This document shows positions 1 through 11,945 of a stretch of 64,000 nt of DNA, one piece after another (position 1 is the stretch's first letter; the number at the start of each line of letters is the position of its first letter). Under the pieces are notes generated by a model. It was not told the DNA's origin. It saw nothing but the letters and a program-made list of their open reading frames with translations, and made no database searches. Source of the stretch: Ectobius pallidus (taxonomy: Eukaryota; Arthropoda; Insecta; Blattodea; Ectobiidae). The stretch lies in the NCBI GenBank assembly GCA_964059195.1, contig CAXKWD010000005.1, positions 147,155,265 to 147,219,264 on the forward strand. The letters run 5' to 3'. A program made the translations under genes and the position numbers.

Positions 1-333
1 ATTACAATACATTTTATTAAAATATAGTGTTAATTATTTAAAATGCCTGTAAATTCTCAAAAAGTATCATTATAATGCAAAATTTACAAAATATGATATG
101 AAACTTCAAAATTTCTTTAATATGCACACAAATATGCCAAAAAATATGACCTAAATATGCATATTCGTACTAAATATGCTACAATAGTTGAAAATGTCCT
201 AAATATGCAGTTATATGCACAATAAAAGCCGTTCCATTTTCACCAGGAAGCTTGGAATCGGGTTTAAATTAGTCGGAAACCTAAAATAATGCAAAGGGGA
301 AAAATATGACATGTCATAGAAATCCGCCCCCTA
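1..333 (-). mobile_element. hAT-type MITE, cut by window edge
   Basis: This is the reverse complement of the complete element at 47120-47586, with the same run of ATATGCATAT/GCATATTT motifs and the same terminal block. It ends in CCCCCTA at 333, matching the end of the complete copy. The other terminus lies outside the window. It has no coding capacity and would depend on a transposase supplied elsewhere. The hAT assignment rests on the complete copy, which has an 8-bp target duplication. Confidence 0.75.
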
Positions 334-518
334 CTGATAGCCATGTTCAGTTTATTGATAAGTAGATGTACTCGTACTTCATATAAGATTCACAGAAACT
401 GTTATCTTAAAGAAAATTTAGAGAAAACTGAATTCAATTGAGCTATATCTCGAAAAGTGACATATTAAACCATCCTGCTAACTCAGTATTTTTTTTTATT
501 TCACTGGTTTATAACCAA

Positions 519-670
519 GACTTGAGGAATTTATTGTAAATTCATTCTGTTAATATTCTAGTTATCCAATTTATTCCTTCACGTAAGCTTATCAAACTTT
601 CTCAAGAAAACTTTGTCTAAAATTCAACATCTTCTGCAATATTACTTATTAACTCCAGCTGGCACTTTGT
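519..670 (+). repeat. Dispersed repeat, copy 1 of 2
   Basis: About 150 bp starting GACTTGAGGAATTTA matches 17290-17432 at clearly diverged but alignable level (shared blocks such as GCTTATCAAACTTTCT and TATTAACTCCA). No termini, TIRs or coding frame are visible, so the element class is unknown. Confidence 0.6.
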
Positions 671-2523
671 TATAATTATCAGTTTACTTGACGTTATTTG
701 TATTGCTCTTAAACGAAGTATGTGAACAAAGGTTTTTTCTTTGTCGTTTATTTTAATTTATCTAATTGCATTCTTATTTTGCATATACTACATTTACGTT
801 ATAGTAGATTCGAAGAAAGATATAGTTTTACAAGTTAAATAACTCGTTTATCGTTTACAACACTTTCTCTCCATAGATAAATACATTTAATTAAGTAGCA
901 TGGGATTTAGTTTTACATTTTGTCTCGAACCCGATGATAGTGGATGCATTATTCAAGGACGGGGCATCTCATGTTTTCAAATTACTTGTTAAAGCTAGAC
1001 TCACGAAGACACATTCACATCCGATCGATTTAAGTTAGCTCCAAATAACACAACAGCCGCTCACCAATAGTATGGTCAATCTCAACATTGGATTCTCCAA
1101 TGAGACCGTGGTGATCTATTTCTTTCACTTTTAACACGATTCAGTGAACTTCAGTAAATTCTTTATAAAGCCCGTTATTAGCAATATTTTTGGGGATATT
1201 ATGACAGTAATACATCACCATACACATATAAATCAGTTGCATTTAGATAATAATCAGTAAGATTTAAAATAATAAAGAATCGGCATAGAAAAGTATAAAT
1301 ATAAAAATCCAGTTTGTAAAAAATTTAAAGAATCTTATATTTAAAAATAAATAATCTTGACATTTATTACATTACTTACATTTTTTACATTTAGTACAAC
1401 TAAAACAAAATCATACCAACAGAAAATACTATTTCCAATTTAGCATTTAAATTGTAAGGTATGCTCCTATATGAGCAAAGCTCGTGTTTAGGGGGTATAG
1501 TAGATTGAATATAAATCTAATTATATATCAACGCACAGTATACTACAAACTAAAAATTATAAATGTATGAGTACAATGTATACAAAAATAATTTTGCAGC
1601 AATAATCAGAGGTTTATATAGAATTTACAACAGAAATAAAATATATAATAAATTGGGTTGAAACATTGAAAGGCCAAACAAAATTAAAGTTGTGCTAACA
1701 ATATTATATAATTTGTTTTATTTTCCTCTTAAAATGTTTAAGATTGTAATTTACATATTCAGGGTGCTCAGCAATAAACTTGTTATACAATTTGAAACCA
1801 TAGTGTTTACCATGTTATTACACCTTGGTCTTACATTTTGATTAAGCGAAACGAAAAACTTCATATTTTAATATCCTTCGGAGATTTCAATTTTAGTGAA
1901 AAAGTCAATTAAATTAACTAATATCTCATAAACAAATTGAAATAATAAATGGAATGTTAACTGTAATTTGGATTTACATTGTAATTAAAGTACAAAATTT
2001 AAAGTTTCAAGAAAACTACTCGGAACACTTCGGTTATCCCTAACTTGCTGTAAGTATATCACGGAAAATAACTCCGATGACGTCACACGATGTTGCACTA
2101 GATCAAGAGGGAAACAGCGAAATATCTCCCGAGGACTCTTGATATTCGCTTACACAGAAAATATACCGTAAAGAATGAAATTCCTTTCTGAAATTGACTT
2201 CACGTTGCTCACCCAAGCTTTAGCTACTACACAAGCATTCATAAAACCTTTTCAAGGGACTGATGTTCACTCGCGCGGTTTCCAGACTTCAAAAACATCT
2301 CTTGGCAGGAACCCTTTGAAGCGTGACTGGGTTCCCGCCGGGACTGTCCCTAATTGGGCGTCCTATATCCCGAGATCTTGAAGCCAAACTAATATACCGA
2401 GTAATACCTCTACATAACTTTCATCTCGCGAACACACGGTTCTTCATAATACTTTATTTACTTGCTGCAGTAATATGCTGAAACCAGTGATCATGCACTT
2501 TGAAAGTCAAAGGATACAATATT
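671..2523. other. AT-rich intergenic DNA
   Basis: No gene, RNA or element recognised. The short open frame at 2175-2381 has no family resemblance that I can see. Confidence 0.6.
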
Positions 2524-2558
2524 TACTCTTTTATGAGAATATTATAGGAGAAAAATTC

Positions 2559-2631
2559 CTCCGGCACTGGGACTTGAACCCAGGACCTTTGGCTATTCGC
2601 GCCAATGCTCTACCAACTGAGCTAAGCCGGA
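2559..2631 (-). tRNA. tRNA-like gene, left arm (anticodon position GAA)
   Basis: This 73-nt cloverleaf is identical to the right-arm copy. It has a 7-bp acceptor stem with one T-T mismatch at its base, a 4-bp D stem GCTC/GAGC with GG in the loop, and a 5-bp anticodon stem TTGGC/GCCAA. The variable loop is AGGTC, the T stem is CTGGG/CCCAG, and the T loop is TTCAAGT. By position the anticodon is GAA (Phe), but position 33 is C where U is nearly universal. I infer a pseudo-tRNA or SINE head rather than a working tRNA. Confidence 0.5.
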
Positions 2632-2742
2632 GCTCAATTCACAGCGCCAGATGGAACTTCTCTCCTATGACTGATTGCCCTAATGGTCTACCTCACAGAC
2701 AGACAAGTTATGTCATATGGCATCTGGCGCTGTGAATTGAGC

Positions 2743-2815
2743 TCCGGCTTAGCTCAGTTGGTAGAGCATTGGCGCGAATAGCCAAAGGTCCTGGGTTCAA
2801 GTCCCAGTGCCGGAG
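2743..2815 (+). tRNA. tRNA-like gene, right arm (anticodon position GAA)
   Basis: Mirror copy of 2559-2631 with no differences. The internal A-box (TAGCTCAGTTGG) and B-box (GGTTCAAGTCC) are intact, so RNA polymerase III could transcribe it. C33 and the acceptor mismatch argue against a normal tRNA-Phe. Confidence 0.5.
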
Positions 2816-2902
2816 GAATTTTTCTCCTATAATATTCTCATGTAGTGTCCAACAGAGACAATAATCTGTGGCTCATGAATGCTTACATATCTACTCTTTT
2901 AT

Positions 2903-3872
2903 ATTACTTTCGTTGATTTCTGTTTTTAATTTTTATTTAAATACTCCAAAGCCAATAAACTACCATCGTTGTGTTTCTACAGTCACATCTCTCTTATGTA
3001 AATATTACATTTAAATGCCGTCACTTTTTATACAGTATTCTTTTACTTTTGTTTGCTAAAGCCAGAACTCTGAATCCAATTATATATAATGCATTTCTGT
3101 AGTTAATCCTCTTACGGTTATTCTACTATAAAATGTATTCACTGTTATTTTATATTTACTGTTTCACTTCAGTTTGTTAACAGCTAGAACCATTATCCAC
3201 TTTATTTAAAACCCCAAACCTTTCATGATATAAACACTGTATAGCTGTAAATGTACATAATAAAATATTTAGATGTTAAGCCATATAAACAATAACTTTA
3301 ATTTCTACCGCTGTATTTTTCGAGTTACATGTTTCATATAGTCTTTTCATGTGTACAAGAAATTTCAAGTCTGAAGGCAGTAGCCATACTAAGAATTTTA
3401 GTCATTATTGTTACGGTATAGAATTTCGGACTTTGGAATTAAGAAGAACTATCCCCTGGTTTATTCTATCTTTACATATAAAATATCACAATATAACCCT
3501 TTTAAATATGTAAAAAATAAAATAATTAACCATTCTCCCCATTAAAAAGATAATCAAAATACTATTTAGTATTTTTATGGCACCTACTAATTTATAACAA
3601 GTTATTAAAACAAACTAATAAACTAAATATTTTTCACAGACTTTAAGATTCAACGGTTGTATCTATCAACAGCCAAACAATATCTCCACTGCTTGTTACT
3701 AGAAGAAGTAGAGGGATTGGTTTAAACACAAGGAACCAAAACCTATTGAAGTTCCGTTCAAAATTAAAATTATACGCCAACTTCCGGATATTTCTGAACA
3801 CTTCCGAGTAAACACGAATGTTTGTAATTTTTTTCATGTCAAAAATCACTGCCGGCTATATCTACTATTAAT
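2903..3872. other. AT-rich intergenic DNA
   Basis: Nothing recognised. Confidence 0.6.
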
Positions 3873-3945
3873 GTTTTTGTTTGTTTGTTTGTTTGTTTTT
3901 TTGTTTTTTGTTTGTTTGTTTTTTGTTTTTGTTTGTTTGTTTGTT
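3873..3945 (+). repeat. (GTTT)n microsatellite
   Basis: Imperfect GTTT tandem tract of about 73 bp with T-run interruptions. A lysine/threonine/asparagine-rich open frame on the other strand here is its translation. Confidence 0.9.
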
Positions 3946-4624
3946 ACGGAAGCTAAAATATTAAAAGTACATAAAGGGCATTTTTTCAACATCACTGTCG
4001 GGGCAAATAAATAATTGACTTTATATATATTACAAATACTTCTCATATGACAGTTTGTGTACAAGTTAACATATTTCTTGTTTACTAAACTGATAATGAT
4101 AAAAATGGCAATAATACATCTATTAGGTGCAAGTGTACAATCTAAAGCATTGAAATTTGTATAGCTCTAATCAATATTTACATAACCTCGAATTATTAAA
4201 CTAATTTTTGCTCATGCTATGTGTATTTGTTGAAAGATAATTAAGAATCTGAGTCCTTTTCATAAGATTTTGTGATATTCATATTATGTCGTAGCATTTC
4301 TTGAGGTCTATGGTATCATTCCCCAGATCAAAGTCATTTCAGTTTAGCTGTGAGATTGCAAGTAAAACTGAGCAACGAATTACGTAAGTTGATTTCAGTC
4401 TGAAATAATTATTCATTTAACGTGAAAAAAATTACAGTAGTGGTAAGCAAAGTCTCCTATCGTATAGAGAACTTTAAAAAAAATTGTTTTTTTTTCAAAT
4501 TTTTTCTTCTTCAAAGCATTTCTTATGAGATTCTAGTTTTCCTGGTTTTTGTAAAAAAAGGGAAAATTTCTAAAGCTTAATACCGGTTTACTTATTTATT
4601 CAATAGTAATAGACAATCTATTTT
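3946..4624. other. AT-rich intergenic DNA
   Basis: Nothing recognised. Confidence 0.6.
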
Positions 4625-5033
4625 ATGGGACCCGGAGGTTCATTGCCACGCTTACATGAGCCCGCCATTCAACCCTAATCTGTGCTAACTCCATCCAACC
4701 ATCCCTCGCAAATCCTACTTCCCCTAAAACTATTCTTATATTGACCTCCCGCCTACTTCTAGGTTTTCCAAGTGGTCTTTTCCCTTAAAGTCTCCCTCCC
4801 CCATAAATGCATTTCGTCCTCCATGATCTAATATTATTCTCATCACATTCGGTGAAGAGTACAGGTAATGAAGATCGTTATTATACAGTTTTCTCCAGTC
4901 TCCGTTTGCCTCTCTCTTAGGAACGAATATCTTCCTAAGCACCCTGTTTTCGAGCACACTCAGTTCTTCCCGATGAGTAAGGAACCACATCTCACATTCA
5001 TTTAATACAATCGGCAGGATAATTTTTATAAAT
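4625..5033 (-). pseudogene. RTE-like non-LTR retrotransposon, 3' end of RT ORF (dead)
   Basis: Read on the minus strand, the frame runs through IILPIVLNECEMWFLTHREE, then a stretch with VLENRVLRKIF and WRKLYNNDLHYLYSSPN. This matches the extreme C-terminal region that follows the reverse transcriptase domain in RTE/BovB-like LINEs, where the family normally reads like LPVVLYGCETW...FENRVLRKIFGPK. After about 4830 the frame decays: the GRPRRRW-type segment is broken and the frame shifts. The last coding piece corresponds to the usual AMNLRVP-type ending near 4630-4650. Upstream of about 5033 the similarity stops, so this is a 5'-truncated copy. The downstream (lower-coordinate) AATAAATAAGTAAAC-type tail near 4590 fits a LINE 3' tail. 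Confidence 0.8.
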
Positions 5034-7734
5034 GTTTACCTTTATATTTCTGGACAGAAGAAGAGAAGGTAAAACGTTCTGAGTTACATAGATATAGGCA
5101 TTTCCAGTTACAAAGATAGGCATAGACAGGCACAGTGTGGGTTTGCCAGTGTTTTTAATTCAGTAAAAATATTAGATCTATCCTTGTGTTAGTTTTAAAC
5201 ATTTTTAAGGTGTACAACCGTTTTCAGAGACTTTTCAACAGAAAAATCATAAAAATTCTTCTTGGATAATTGTCACATCCATTAACTGTGTAAAATGGCC
5301 AGAGAAACTATAGACGATTGCAGGTAATGTACCACGCGGTACAATATAGAACAGTGATAAGGTAACTTTCCAGGCCATAGGGTGTGAGACATTAATGTTA
5401 ATGAGGGAACATTTCAAACATGTGAACTGGCATAAAGTCAAGGACACTAATATTTAATCAGTCCCATAGCCAATATCCCTGTCTTCTCCCTCTCCCCTTT
5501 GTCTTCTCTTAAGACAATGGTACACGAAGGCTGCGAGATTCTTAAGGGGACAGGGGTGCCACAAGTGTACAGAGTTTGTTTTCTTTTACTCTTAAAAGGT
5601 GGAATTGCATTATCTATTTGGATAGACGCAACAAGCGAAAAAAATTGTAATTGAATGTTCGTAAGCCCAAGTGAAATTTGTATTTATACGTAATTCAATC
5701 TATAAAATTGGATAGAGTGTACAGAGGATTCAAATATTTTGATATAAGGAATTTATGATCTTCGGGTTCAAAGCGTAAATATGTTAAGTATAAACATGCC
5801 ACTGAGTAGAGACTGTAATATATTGTGAAAACAGATGACTATTAATCAGTAAATTTTCTCATATTATAACAACGCCATGATTTTTCGTCAGTGCTAGCAG
5901 AAGAATGAGTCCAATTGAAAATTTCCAAAGATCTCAGGGAACGAATCCACGACCAGTGAGCATTGTAGCGCAGTGACTTATTCACAAAACTAGCTTCAGT
6001 TAATTTTGGTTTAACTGCTTGTCAGCTCAAAAGCTGAAAATTGAAGAAAAGAAAGAAAAAAATGCTTATCTATGCCTCCCAAATGGATAATTATTTTTAA
6101 AATTTTCAGAATAGTTCAAGTAATAAAAGTGAAATCCCATGCAATTATCTTAACGTTTTGTCTGCTACTTCCCCGAAATTTTAAATAAAAACAGATATAT
6201 AAGTTTAATTGAGTAAAATTTTGTAACAATATAACAATATTATGTGCGTATTCCCATTGTTATTTATAAAAAGCAGGTATCCCACTGAAATGTTCCTCAT
6301 ATATTTCAAACTTATACACACTGGTAATTTTACTTGATGGATGCTTATATTAACTTATAAATTCAGCTTTGAAAGGATTAAGAAGATTGCGCCGTACTTC
6401 ATAATCGGTTCATGTATCTTATTTTTCTTACCCCTGGATGGTAGGACAATAATAGAGGACGTGGATGTTAAGAAAGGACCTTAGAGAAGACATGAGTCCC
6501 TATCCTGGAATTAATTAATCCACTGAATGGGTTTCAAAGAGCACTCAAACTACTTCTTCCTTCTCTTCCTTCCCCATGTTTATGTGTTGGAGAGTCTCAA
6601 ACCAAAGTGATGTGTCAAGTATCTCTGGTGTTCCACTAGCCCAATTTAAAATTACACCCACCGCTTCGTTCCCAGTATTGAATTTCAAAGTTGTCAAAGC
6701 CACTCATCTCTTCTTCTTACGTTAGTTGGAGATTTTTAAACACACTTTTCCGTTATTTATTAGGCAAAAATATGCATTTGTGAAACGGCGAGTTAGAAAT
6801 AACATTTTGCAATGTTCACTATGAAAATGCAGTTTAATACTTTAGCTTGTAATTAGGTTAAATTGCCTATACCTTGTTTCTTGTGTAGGCTAGTGGTCTT
6901 GCCACTTCCAAGCTGTTCACAGAGGTAAGCAGCTAGAATTTTTATGGGTAAATAAATGAGACTACCGCGTTTCGGATTCCAGGTTAAGCTGTAGGTTCGG
7001 GATAATGTAATAACATTTTCAGTAGTTGTTCACAGAAAATAACGGGTTCTTTTCCATCCTCTTAGACAAAATATGAGGGGTGCAGAGCAGAAGTGGTGGT
7101 GTGTCCTCTCATATTGAATTAGCTCCCTTTCGTCTCCTTCATTATGATGAAGTAAAGAAGACTTCAGGCTTATTATCAGGAATAAGATGCTAAAAGATCT
7201 GTAGTTACTACAAGAAATAGCTATAAAGCTTTATTAGAACGCAGTCAGTTTTTAAGGGGATTTCACCTAAATATGTAAATAAACAATCTCACAATAATCC
7301 TGACATTCAACTATTGGCTAATTAGAGAAAACTAAATAATTAAGTATCCCACTTACCGTCGCAAGTGTTTTTGTGAAGTTCCTAGCTGGTGGTGTTTTAT
7401 TGTTGATGTTGTGGTAGATGTTTCTTTATATTGCTATTATACACCAAATTGTAATCTGACTTTAATGTGGAGAAACATTGTTAGACTATGTTTCCGGGTT
7501 TAATACAATTGTATTAATTGGTCCTTCGAAAATTACCAAATAACGTTGGTTTTTTGGTTTTCTGAAACCGTTTACAGAGACTATTAGGTAATTTTCCAAA
7601 GATCAAATTTATCCTTAATATCCAGTAACTTATACTTTGTAATTTTTGTTACAGTCTAATGTTAGATACATACATAGACCTATAGTATAGTAAATATAAT
7701 GAATTATGATACAATAATAAATAAATGAAATGTA
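5034..7734. other. AT-rich intergenic DNA with a weak tRNA-like trace
   Basis: No gene seen. Around 5935-5990 the minus strand has a poor B-box-like motif (GGATTCGTTCC) preceded by tRNA-like sequence, possibly a decayed SINE head; this is weak. Confidence 0.45.
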
Positions 7735-8074
7735 TTTCATCGAGGGCTGAAGATGGAGGAAAGGTTCCCTCATCCCCCCTTTGTATGGCAATTCTAATAC
7801 GTTGCCTAATTTATTCGCCAGCCCTAGGATCCCCTATTGCAACAGCGAGTCTTCTACTCATCTCTGAAGTTAACTCAAATTATCTTATTACAAGCTCTCG
7901 ATTTACCCCTACCGCGGCTAAAGAAGTTTCACTTAAAAAATCCGGCTTCGAGATGCGTTCGGCCATCCTTCTGTCCATCTATGTTTGAAATTTCAGATCT
8001 TTGCGTGCAGTAGATTCGCTAGGCATCACGCACAGACAAATGGGCAGACAAACACTTCCTCTTATTATTATAGA
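7735..8074 (-). mobile_element. Helitron-like 5' end (minus strand)
   Basis: On the minus strand the block begins TCTATAATAATAAGAGG at 8074, preceded by host A. A TC start with a TCTATAxTAATAA motif, inserted after A, is how the Helitron copies at 38233 and 40282 also begin. The interior to about 7735 is less AT-rich than its surroundings. I cannot find a matching 3' hairpin plus CTRR, so the left border is approximate. The 87-residue plus-strand frame inside it is probably spurious. Confidence 0.5.
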
Positions 8075-8103
8075 TAATCACGCAATGACAGACAAACATT
8101 TCC

Positions 8104-8148
8104 TCTTATTATCATTACCATGGTACCTATGGTACAGGCATAGAAAGT
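8104..8148 (+). repeat. Terminal fragment of foldback family (short)
   Basis: Contains GTACCTATGGTAC followed by a degraded GGCATAGAAAGTA. This corresponds to the 3' hairpin and terminus GGGCAGAGGAAGT of the copies at 25701-26081 and 40318-41116. Only the end is left. Confidence 0.55.
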
Positions 8149-8687
8149 AAAAAGATTTGAATGTTGATTCGGTGGCGTGTTTAAATCATTTTTGTCGTTT
8201 GTGGTTGCCCTGTTGAACGGAGCGCCTGCCGAGTTAAGTTAGACTTCCCGCAGTACTCTGGTGTCAGAGAAGTGGTCTCCGTAATACCGGCAGGCGATGC
8301 CGTAACTTGAATGGTTGATGGTCTCCTCATTTCTACCTCCGTCCACTTTAATTTCTCACTACCCTACATTGTAATTTCAAGTGGGAAATAGTTATGTTTC
8401 CAGTTTTTCAGAACAAATTATGCAGAAGGAAAATTCTACATATAGAATGACACTTCTACATTGTATTCATCTACGAAAGAAACAAAGAATTCCATGTACT
8501 GTATATATCTTCTTTCGATTTTGACCAATATCTTATAAGAGTATGAAACACAGATTTATTGTGCTCAATCATTATTGAAATTTGGTTATAAAGAAAGAGA
8601 CGTAACCTCGATACCATTATCATCTTTCATATTGCTCCCACAGTAGTGAAACGTAGGACCGGTGAAGGTTACTGTTGCTTTTTAAAA

Positions 8688-8962
8688 TTTTGTTACGCTA
8701 TTTCCCAATAGAGGGCAGAGTGACAGGTGGTAAGCCCATCGCCTCACAACCCCCCGGTAATAAGGTATTACTTGGACGTGAAAGGGCCAAGGAATTTTGT
8801 CCAGAGAATCTAATTTAGGCTTGGAGTTATTTTACGTCTCGTAAATCTATGACACGTCCCCCTAGCTTAAAGTCCCTCCCAGAGGACTCCGTGCCCAGTA
8901 TTTTTACGTCCTGAAAAATCCATCGACAGTGGCCGGGTTTGATCCGCGACCTTCAGATCTAG
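8688..8962 (-). mobile_element. tRNA-derived SINE, family 1, 5'-truncated
   Basis: Matches 43947-44239 along its length. On the minus strand it starts inside the tRNA-like head, with B-box region CGCGGATCAAACCCGGC, followed by a shared body with GGGCACGGAGTCCTC and ending near TTTTGTTACGC. The A-box end is lost at an AT microsatellite (8963-9013). Confidence 0.75.
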
Positions 8963-9013
8963 AAATATCATATATATATTATATATATGTATTATATATA
9001 TTATATATATATT
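8963..9013. repeat. (TA)n microsatellite
   Basis: Imperfect TATATATTA tract of about 50 bp, abutting the truncated SINE. Confidence 0.85.
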
Positions 9014-9794
9014 AACATAATTATTAGGTCCATAGTCGTCCTTATTGAAAATGTATATGAAATTCAACTTTTCTTCCAATTTATTTCCTTCATTTTAATA
9101 TAATTTACGAAAAGACTACAGCCTATAGGATACATTCGCATATTAATGGATAACGATATATTTGGCCCATGGCTAAAAGATAATCAGACCACACAATAGA
9201 AGAACACAACCGTATTGACATTGAGAATGCAATTTGTAGAGACAGTATGGCAGTAATGGAAATCCAATTATTTTATCTTTTCTTCTCTGCTATTTTAGTT
9301 TCTTAACGAATCCGCTTAGAGTTGTTTTAAGTATAGAAATAGAATGTACCCATTAGAGCTTTTTTGTTATCCTAGCACACTGAATCGGGAAAAATAGAAA
9401 AATCTGCGGTCGTACTGTTAATTGCTCCGGCATTCAGTTGCTGTTTTTGCTTTTGATATCTAGCAATTAGACATCCAAACAAAAGACCTGTGGTTTAGTT
9501 CTTTCAATTTTCCCTCTGCGACAGTGTTAGTAAAAATAGGTAGTTTTTTTATCTCACAGATGTATATAATAGAGATCATTATAATAGTTCTATGAAACAC
9601 CGACCTTAAGGGATATAAAGAATTTCATTAATTTTAATTATCACTGTGTTAATGAAGTCTTGAACTACTTAAATGCTGAATGCGTTTAACCTATAGAATA
9701 CTGGTGCCAACCTTATTGTTTGTTGCGAAACCATTAAAGAAGACACTTGTCTGAATAAAATCAAATATCAAAATTATAAATTATTGTCACGTTT
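9014..9794. other. AT-rich intergenic DNA
   Basis: Nothing recognised. Confidence 0.6.
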
Positions 9795-10010
9795 GTCTGC
9801 GACATGTTCGTGTTGTCTCGGAGGTGGCCCCGGCATTGGGCTGATCACCCAGGCAAGAAGACCTTCCATTTGCTTACCTGGTCAAGAAGGTATGCCTGTG
9901 ATGCAAAGGTAATCCATTTCCTGACAGATCGTGGTCTTGTAAAACCAGGGCGACTTGGGCCGCATAAAAGTCCCTACAATGGCAGAGGTTAAAGAAAGAG
10001 AGAAAACTTA
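9795..10010. other. Unrecognised GC-richer block
   Basis: About 215 bp clearly less AT-rich than its surroundings, with an open 62-codon plus-strand frame (9804-9992) that I do not recognise. There are no termini and no second copy in the window. It could be a decayed element or a fragment of an exon; the sequence does not decide. Confidence 0.3.
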
Positions 10011-10889
10011 TTATTTATCCATTCATTCATTTTGTGTGAATTGCAGTCTTAGGGCAAATCAGTTATCATAATTCAATATTTATTAGCTTTGTTGAAGAAT
10101 GTGTTGCACCTATACTGTAAGTGTTTAATGAATTATTTTCTGTTGTTCCAGGTTAACTTAACGTGCTGATTGTTCACTGTGCTTCATGCTAAGGTAGGAC
10201 AGTTGCATTCCATCACCTTACACATTCACATTATATAGAGTTCAATTTTCCGTGAGTACGTATAGCCTACTCATTTCGAATGTATTCGCACGCATACAGT
10301 CAGCTATGCAAAGTAAAGGTACAAGGAATATTAGTGAAGATTTAAATCTTTTTTATCAAGTATTTGCTACTTATTTTCATACAAGTAAAGTTAAAGTACA
10401 GTGTGATAGTTAGTTTTCGGATTTTTAGATTGTTAAAATACAATTTTAGGCGTCTAAAATAGACTCTAAATGATTACGAAATAGACTTTAAAAATCACAA
10501 AATAGGCTCTATTATAAAATCGTTAATACCATTTAAGTTGCCAATTTTCTTCATTATAATAATTCTATTTATTAATATGCCCAACATTAATGTTCATGAC
10601 CAACACTCACGTACAGTTCACGAAAATATACAGGCATATTACTCGGGCCTTATTACTATTACTGTTATGTAATACACTGCATTACTTGAGAATTTCATAT
10701 GGTATAGGCCTATACTTTTAAGAAGACAAACTTTGTCATGTAATATACCTTATTAATTCATTTCTTCCAAATGATTTCACAATAAATTTCAATAAATAAA
10801 CATTTTTCCCCTAGATTTTATATTGAAAAGAAATGTCGAATATCACTCAACACTAAAATATAGGCTGAAAATGAGCGCTCCATATTTAG

Positions 10890-10928
<39 letters not shown>

Positions 10929-11663
10929 CATTTGGTGGATTCTGATGGATTATTATTGTGGCAATATTTGTGTAAGAAAATCTTAATACTAAGGAATAGC
11001 ATATTATTTTGATGGACAATAACTCACTGCTCTTTATGTATAATATTCAGTATGGCATGTAGTTCACAGTCCGAGCTAAAAATTCAGTTTTACTGAAATT
11101 AGATTGTAAAATTTATAACATAAATAAATAAAAAAATTCTAACTTTAACAGAAATGTACATGAAAAAATGCAGTATTAGGCTTTAACATAAAAAGGTCTT
11201 TTTAGGTTATATAAAAGTATCAGTTTCAGGTAGTCACCTATGAAACTCATATATGTAAGTTTTTGTGTTTGTATCTTTGCAGGATTGAAGTAGGATTTTG
11301 CCGTAAATCCGAAGTATAGTGATAATAACTTATATGACTGTCCTGAATGCACAATTTTAAAGTTCTTAAATTCTTTTGTTTTCATGCATTTCACATAAGC
11401 TAATCAGTAGTCGGTGCATTTAAATTTACTATAATCCAACCGCTACTTATTTCTAGAATGTATTCGTTACATGTAAGGGAAAATGTGGGAAGAGGGGTAG
11501 GCAAGTTTCATAAAATAATTATTATAAATATTATAATAGGCTTATATGTAGAATTTCTAGTGTTTCCGAAAAAGTAGATGGAACAATTGCTGTCATTATC
11601 AACTCGGGGTTTAGACCTGCATTATAAAGTATTAGAAAAATATTTGACAATTTGTGTAGTTAG
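10011..11663. other. AT-rich intergenic DNA
   Basis: Nothing recognised apart from the poly(T) tract listed separately. Confidence 0.6.
10893..10928 (+). repeat. Poly(T) tract of 36
   Basis: Uninterrupted T run. It could be the poly(A) tail of a minus-strand retroposed sequence, but no body is recognisable beside it. Confidence 0.9.
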
Positions 11664-11945
11664 GGTTGCTGATTATGGATCCGCAGGTCTGGGTTAGATT
11701 CTCGAGATCTCTTCTGCTTTTTCTGAGGTAGAGATGCGTGGAACGGAGTGCACTCAGCCTTGTGGCACTCAGTTACTTGATAAAGAAGTAGCGTTTGTCA
11801 AGAAAGCCACCATTAACGACCGTGGGAATCGGCATTATGACCACATATCTCTTAATCCTGCCATATTTCTATGGTAGAAGACGTAGCAGTCGGATGGTAG
11901 GTCTAATCCCGCAGGGGATGTACCGCCACGTAATTCAATTTTAGA
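11664..11945 (+). mobile_element. tRNA-derived SINE, family 2
   Basis: Starts with a tRNA-like segment containing a B-box-like GGGTTAGATTCTC, followed by a body shared with 16976-17186. Common blocks include GTGCACTCAGCCT, CTACTTGATA-type/AAGAAGTAGCG, GACCACAT and the ending GGGATGTA.CGCCACG. The two bodies are both on the plus strand and moderately diverged. Confidence 0.7.

Larger units (their letters stand above)
2535..2891. mobile_element. Foldback tRNA-like element with 11-bp target duplication
   Basis: The arms 2533-2653 and 2721-2841 are perfect 121-bp reverse complements separated by 67 bp. Each arm carries one tRNA-like gene. The unit is bracketed by the direct repeat TACTCTTTTAT at 2524-2534 and 2892-2902, as expected for a target-site duplication made by a LINE-type endonuclease. 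It is therefore best read as a tRNA-derived SINE-like unit inserted as a head-to-head dimer. The open frame at 2475-2735 is only a translation of the tRNA-like arm. Confidence 0.7.

Noticed and set aside
2475..2735. 86-codon protein containing a RANALPTELSRSS segment
   Set aside because: It is the translation of the tRNA-like arm, a common artefact in gene predictions.
7725..7988. 87-codon frame as a possible bacterial or organelle-derived gene
   Set aside because: I could not match it to any family, and it lies within a Helitron-like block on the opposite strand.
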